Shown here: piece after piece, positions 60,234 to 64,000 of the stretch
Position numbering within the stretch: position 1 is the stretch's first letter
Layout: every line of letters begins with the position of its first letter
Origin: Melampsora larici-populina 98AG31
Lineage: Eukaryota; Basidiomycota; Pucciniomycetes; Pucciniales; Melampsoraceae
DNA length: 64,000 bases
Reading direction: 5' to 3'
NCBI RefSeq assembly: GCF_000204055.1
Contig: NW_006768785.1
Location: 802,538-866,537, forward strand
Made by a program: the position numbers and the translations under genes
Notes under the pieces: model-generated
What the model saw: only the letters and a program-made list of their open reading frames with translations
Told to the model about the DNA's origin: nothing
Databases searched by the model: none

Positions 60234-61107
60234 GGCCCCGTTTGGTATAGCTTTTAGCTTTTATAAATACATTAGAAATTAATAGATTATGCATTGCATA
60301 ATCTATTATTTTATGAAGCCAATTTTCAAATCTGAAATTCAATTTTCAAAGCAAAAATCAATTGATGTTGTTTGTTCTTGTTTGGTGTTTCATCAAACTT
60401 GACTACATATCAATCAAAATCTACTATCATCTTGATTTTTGATGGGTCAAGTCGTTTAGAGATCAACACAACTTGGCTATTGATCCATTGATGACTCGAT
60501 AGAATACTAATGGGTTAATGGAGTTAATCAGTAGTGAAATGATCACTTGGTCCAAGTCTGAACTCCTCAGTCTATATGTTCACCAAGAAACAGGTGATGT
60601 TGTTTCTATCTATCACCAGGAATTGAGTGAAAGACAAAAGTCAAATTGATGATTGTGAAGGTCAAGTTATTACAAAATGAGAGTTGAACTTGTAAGGATC
60701 ACAGTCGTTAGCAAAGATCGAAGTCGCGTTACAAGAATTGAAGATATACAAATCAGACTAAAGTTGATAAACATGAACATTTGAAGTTTCTTGCGTGATG
60801 GAAAAAGAATCGTTTGCAGTTGTCAAGATTTTGATCGGAAGTCGTCTTGAATCTTGATGCGACAGAGCCCCGAGTTTTGAGGCTTTCCCGGGTTGATAAT
60901 GGATTATTGAGACTTGAAAGCTGGTCTGGAGAAGCTTTCAAAATGATCAAAAATAATAGATTATCGACTGAAAAATGGCTTTCAAGAAGAGGGGCAATGG
61001 AGGGCAAAAGCGATAACAAACGAGTTTTTTTGAAAAAGTGTAAAATAGATTATTTTCAAAAAAAAATACATTTCTTCCAGTTTTTGTAAGCCATACCAAA
61101 CGGGGCC
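60234..61107. mobile_element. PIF/Harbinger-like miniature element (TTA duplication)
   Basis: The ends are inverted GGCCCCGTTTGGTAT motifs (left at 60234, right ending at 61107). Both sides are flanked by TTA (60231-60233 and 61108-61110), the usual PIF/Harbinger target duplication. The 874-base body has no transposase. It starts 30 bases after the DBP4 stop codon, so it probably forms part of the DBP4 3' end or its terminator region. Confidence 0.85.
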
Positions 61108-61110
61108 TTA

Positions 61111-61833
61111 GTTGTATGACCCTATACGCGCTTATGATATGAATGTGATACATATAGGGAAGTTTTTTTGGTGATCAAGTAATAACACTTTGATCTTTTG
61201 AACTTGCTTTCGAATCTCCCATATTCCAGTATAACACACGGACTGGACTATATACAAGAACTGGTTAAAACTGTTAACTATTCCGTTCCGACATATCACG
61301 CTTGTAATTTCGGAGCGCTTTTTCTTGCCCTACATTGGGTTTGTTTGGGTTGAGAGAAAAAAGCTTTCAGATTTGAATTGCGCCCTTTATAACATTACTG
61401 GATCAGTCTTTGACGGATTACCAATCTTTGATAGGGTAAGGCTTTTCTTGAGCTTCCATGCTGTTGAAAGGGTCTTTCTGCAATCTAATCAGAATGCAAG
61501 TTACGAGATGTTTGAAATGAATTCTTCATGTCTTGAAGTTTGAAACAACAGAGGGATATGATTTCTTGCTTGGTATAAAAATGTAAATGGACTGATATAT
61601 ATACACATATAAGAATGACAAAGACTCCATAGCCTGATGCAAGTGAATTAAATATCAATTAATAAAATATAGAAGAGAAAACGTATGAACATGAAAACTT
61701 ATAGAAACTCATCACAATCTGTAACTTGAGTATGTACATCAGTTCGACTTTTGCCCCTATGGATTTCACCGAAACTTCATTTATGGAGCTAAAAATCTCA
61801 AGAGTAAAAATGTAAGTGCATACTTGAAAATTG
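61111..61833. other. Spacer between two miniature elements
   Basis: About 720 bases without a supported gene. One short + strand frame at 61325-61543 has no recognisable features. Confidence 0.45.
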
Positions 61834-61836
61834 TAT

Positions 61837-62599
61837 CACTACGCCAGATCACTAATTTACCGCTGAGTTTATAAAATTGAAACTGTAGAAAAGTATCACC
61901 AATACAAGGGAGGTCGGAAAAATTTGAAAAAATAATGATTCAATTCATGGGTGCTGTCCCCTCATTTTGCATATATTTGCATATTTTTGCCATGATGTTT
62001 GAAGTCTCCCCAAACCAAAATGCTCACAGGGGATATTATGTCAGAAACTCAAATTTGGTCCAAAACTAGCAATATTTGGGCAAAAACCTTCAAGCACAAA
62101 AATATGAGTATTTTTGTTCAATCATCTGAACACTTGCAATTTATGGAAGTCGCATGATGGCTCTACAAGGTTTATTAACGTGCTGAAGCCATTGTAGTAA
62201 TGACTTCTATGCTTATATATGGTTCCTGCTGTGTACGTCTCTTGATATATCTCACCCATTCTTGGAGACACACAACTTTTTTGTGCACAAAAACTGTAGA
62301 GCCAGAATGTGGCATTCAGAATGTCAAGACACTACAAGTGTTGGAGCAAAATTGATGATTTTGTTGGTGTTGCAAGGTCACTGTCTCTCTACCTGCCAGT
62401 TTTGGACCAAATCTGGGTTTCTGACATTATTTGCATTGTGGTTGTAAAAATATGAAAAAATATGCCAGATGATTGGAATGCACCAAAAGGCCCAACCAAT
62501 ATTTGTTCATATTTTTCTGACCCCTCCCAGCTTTTCCACAATTGTCTATGTCTGCTCAATTTTCTAAACTCAGCGGTAAATTTTCAATTTGGCGTAGTG
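61837..62599. mobile_element. CACTA-type miniature element (TAT duplication)
   Basis: A 763-base element with inverted ends beginning CACTACGCCA and sharing TTTACCGCTGAGTTTA a few bases inside. It is flanked by TAT on both sides (61834-61836 and 62600-62602). It has no coding capacity. The right end lies only six bases beyond the TSD from the stop codon (62609-62611) of the minus-strand membrane-protein gene, so it sits in that gene's 3' untranslated region. Confidence 0.85.
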
Positions 62600-62608
62600 T
62601 ATCAATAT

Positions 62609-63928
62609 TCAAAAGGCATGAAATAATTCCTCAAAGCTCGATCTACTCTTGTCGGTATCGCTCTGCTTTTGAATCGAATTCATCCCTGAATGAACAACTG
62701 AGATAGATCGGGTAATGTTAACTTGATCCTTGACAGCTTTTTCTGTTCTAGCATTGGGCAAGGTTGAAAAGGTGTCCGCCGGTGTGGGATCCGTTTCTAC
62801 GCTTTCGCCTGTGTTGAGAAGCCGAGAGGCAAAGATGGGCAACTGAATGTCGCTCGCCATCGAAGCCGCTTGATTAAATTCAGATTCATCGGCTGTATTG
62901 CGCTCAGTCAAAAGCCTCCACTAATGATGGGGATTCAGAAGAGTAGTCATTTGAGGGTCATTTTAATCTTGTTCTCATCTTTATCCAGATAATATATATC
63001 ATACTCACCGATTGGAATAATAGAGCGGGCGAGATAAAGGTACTGGGTGTCATTACAACGATGGCGCTACCAGTCCGCCAAAACGATCTTGGTTGGTGAG
63101 GAAGGATTTAAATATCAATATCGATGTCGCACTCCAGTCGCATTTGTATCAATTCTTAAACTTACGATTCAACGTTCCAGCTCACAAAGAGTTGAAAAGT
63201 GGGTACTGCCACTTCGCATAGTAGGACGAGTGCGATCAAGCTACTATGGGCAACTAAGAAGCCTATAAACATCTCGATGAAAGGTCAGGAAAGGATTTAG
63301 ATGAATCTGATGACCGTAAAAACGGGGAGCCCACGAAATTCTTTCTCCAGTTCGCGAATGGCCTTTGTGTTATTTTCTCTTATCGCTGACATACGTCTTT
63401 TGCCTGGTCGATCAGGCCCAACATTTTGACGACAGCTCAAAGCTGCAGTCTGACATTTCTTGAGGAGGTTCCCTACGAGACGTAGCAGATATAGAGCTGT
63501 AAAGACGTAAAACTGAGATCACTGGATCAGGTCAACCGACAACTGATCACTCGAAACGATTTTAGACTATAAATCAACATACCAAGGCCAGAGGCACGCC
63601 AAAGATGATCCAAGCCACATACCATGTTGACATCCGGGATGACACGGTTCCACAGCTATCGAGCAAAACGTTCTCTTCCTTCAATATATTCTTGAGTGTC
63701 TCAAGATCGTAAGGCTTTGTGGACGTCCATTCTTCAGATGCGGCTTGCAAGATGGCCATTAAGCGATTGTAGTGGTAGTAGGCCACTGTGCAAGCGCGAT
63801 CAAGTAGGGTGGCACAGGCTGCATTTGTTAGAACCACGACGACCAACCATGATGACCACATCAGATTGAAGGCGAACGGTCTGAATAGCCAGTACCCCCT
63901 CTGACGAGAGTTTTTGCAGTTGTATAGA
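62609..63928 (-). CDS. Multi-pass membrane protein of unknown function, 5' end outside window
   Basis: The exons in view are 63583-63928, 63335-63512, 63166-63262, 63009-63066 and 62609-62920. The gene continues upstream beyond 64000. Four hydrophobic segments are seen: WSSWLVVVVLTNAACATLL, WYVAWIIFGVPLALFYVFTA, VAHSSLIALVLLCEVAVPTF and AIVVMTPSTFISPALLF. A hydrophilic loop (GNLLKKCQTA to RELEKEF) lies between the second and third, and a Ser/Thr-rich soluble C-terminus of about 100 residues ends the protein. No family is recognised; I infer only an integral membrane protein. The 63262/63335 border could instead use ACG-GTCATC with an ATCGAG acceptor. The first exon has no ATG and starts at a likely TAG acceptor (63929-63931). 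Confidence 0.7.
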
Positions 63929-64000
63929 CTATCCACCGATCATTTGCGTCATTCAGTTTGCAGTACCACATATCGAGGAGAGTTTGGGTCGAAGTTCTTG
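63929..64000 (-). other. Upstream part of the truncated membrane-protein gene
   Basis: Probable intron and the start of a further exon of the gene at 62609-63928. Too short to resolve. Confidence 0.3.

Noticed and set aside
1..64000. CRISPR arrays, bacterial-type operons or prokaryotic defence systems
   Set aside because: No regularly spaced identical repeats; gene structure is spliced and eukaryotic throughout.

Overview
This is a nuclear window from a filamentous fungus, most likely a basidiomycete and probably a rust (Pucciniales). The evidence is short introns of about 45-100 bases with GTAAGT-like donors and TAG/CAG acceptors, very intron-dense genes, A/T-rich spacers, large serine/asparagine-rich regulators, and a heavy load of DNA transposons. 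The rust assignment is inference from these traits, not a database match. Two assembly gaps (runs of N) lie at 21956-22348 and 35440-35539. Exon borders below were read by hand from splice motifs, reading frame and family knowledge.

Layout. 1-8.2 kb is gene-poor and full of decayed transposon sequence: two related CACTA-type miniature elements in opposite orientation, a Harbinger-like element inside a degenerate reading frame, and inverted repeats. A minus-strand SCH9 kinase gene follows at 8.6-11.8 kb. After a dead PIF/Harbinger transposase (14.2-14.9 kb) comes an 8.94-kb CACTA (En/Spm, CMC) transposon at 15129-24070. It has matching terminal inverted repeats, a 3-bp target duplication and three genes: an unknown + strand protein, a Tnp2-type transposase, and a second multi-exon protein cut by an assembly gap.

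From 24.6 to 34.6 kb lies a compact housekeeping block, all on the minus strand apart from one tRNA: BNA1 (NAD synthesis), TIF35 (eIF3g), a TGL2-type lipase, MED7 (Mediator), a + strand tRNA-Asp, and a copper-fist transcription factor. 34.6-42.3 kb is again repeat-rich, including a Tc1/mariner-like miniature element nested in a Harbinger-like one. A 1444-residue GATA factor with an AreA/Nit2-type finger occupies 42.3-47.2 kb. It is followed by almost 8 kb with no convincing gene.

54.9-60.2 kb holds AIM41 (+), NSRP1 (-) and DBP4 (+). AIM41 and NSRP1 converge with 57 bases between stops; NSRP1 and DBP4 diverge from a 358-base shared promoter. Miniature elements sit directly downstream of DBP4 and six bases beyond the stop codon of the last gene, a 5'-truncated multi-pass membrane protein (62.6-63.9 kb).

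Several genes belong to nutrient and metal control in known fungi (SCH9 in TOR signalling, an AreA-like GATA factor, a copper-fist factor), but nothing here shows that they form a cluster. The least ordinary unit is the complete CACTA element with its unrecognised + strand gene and its spliced leader reading frame.
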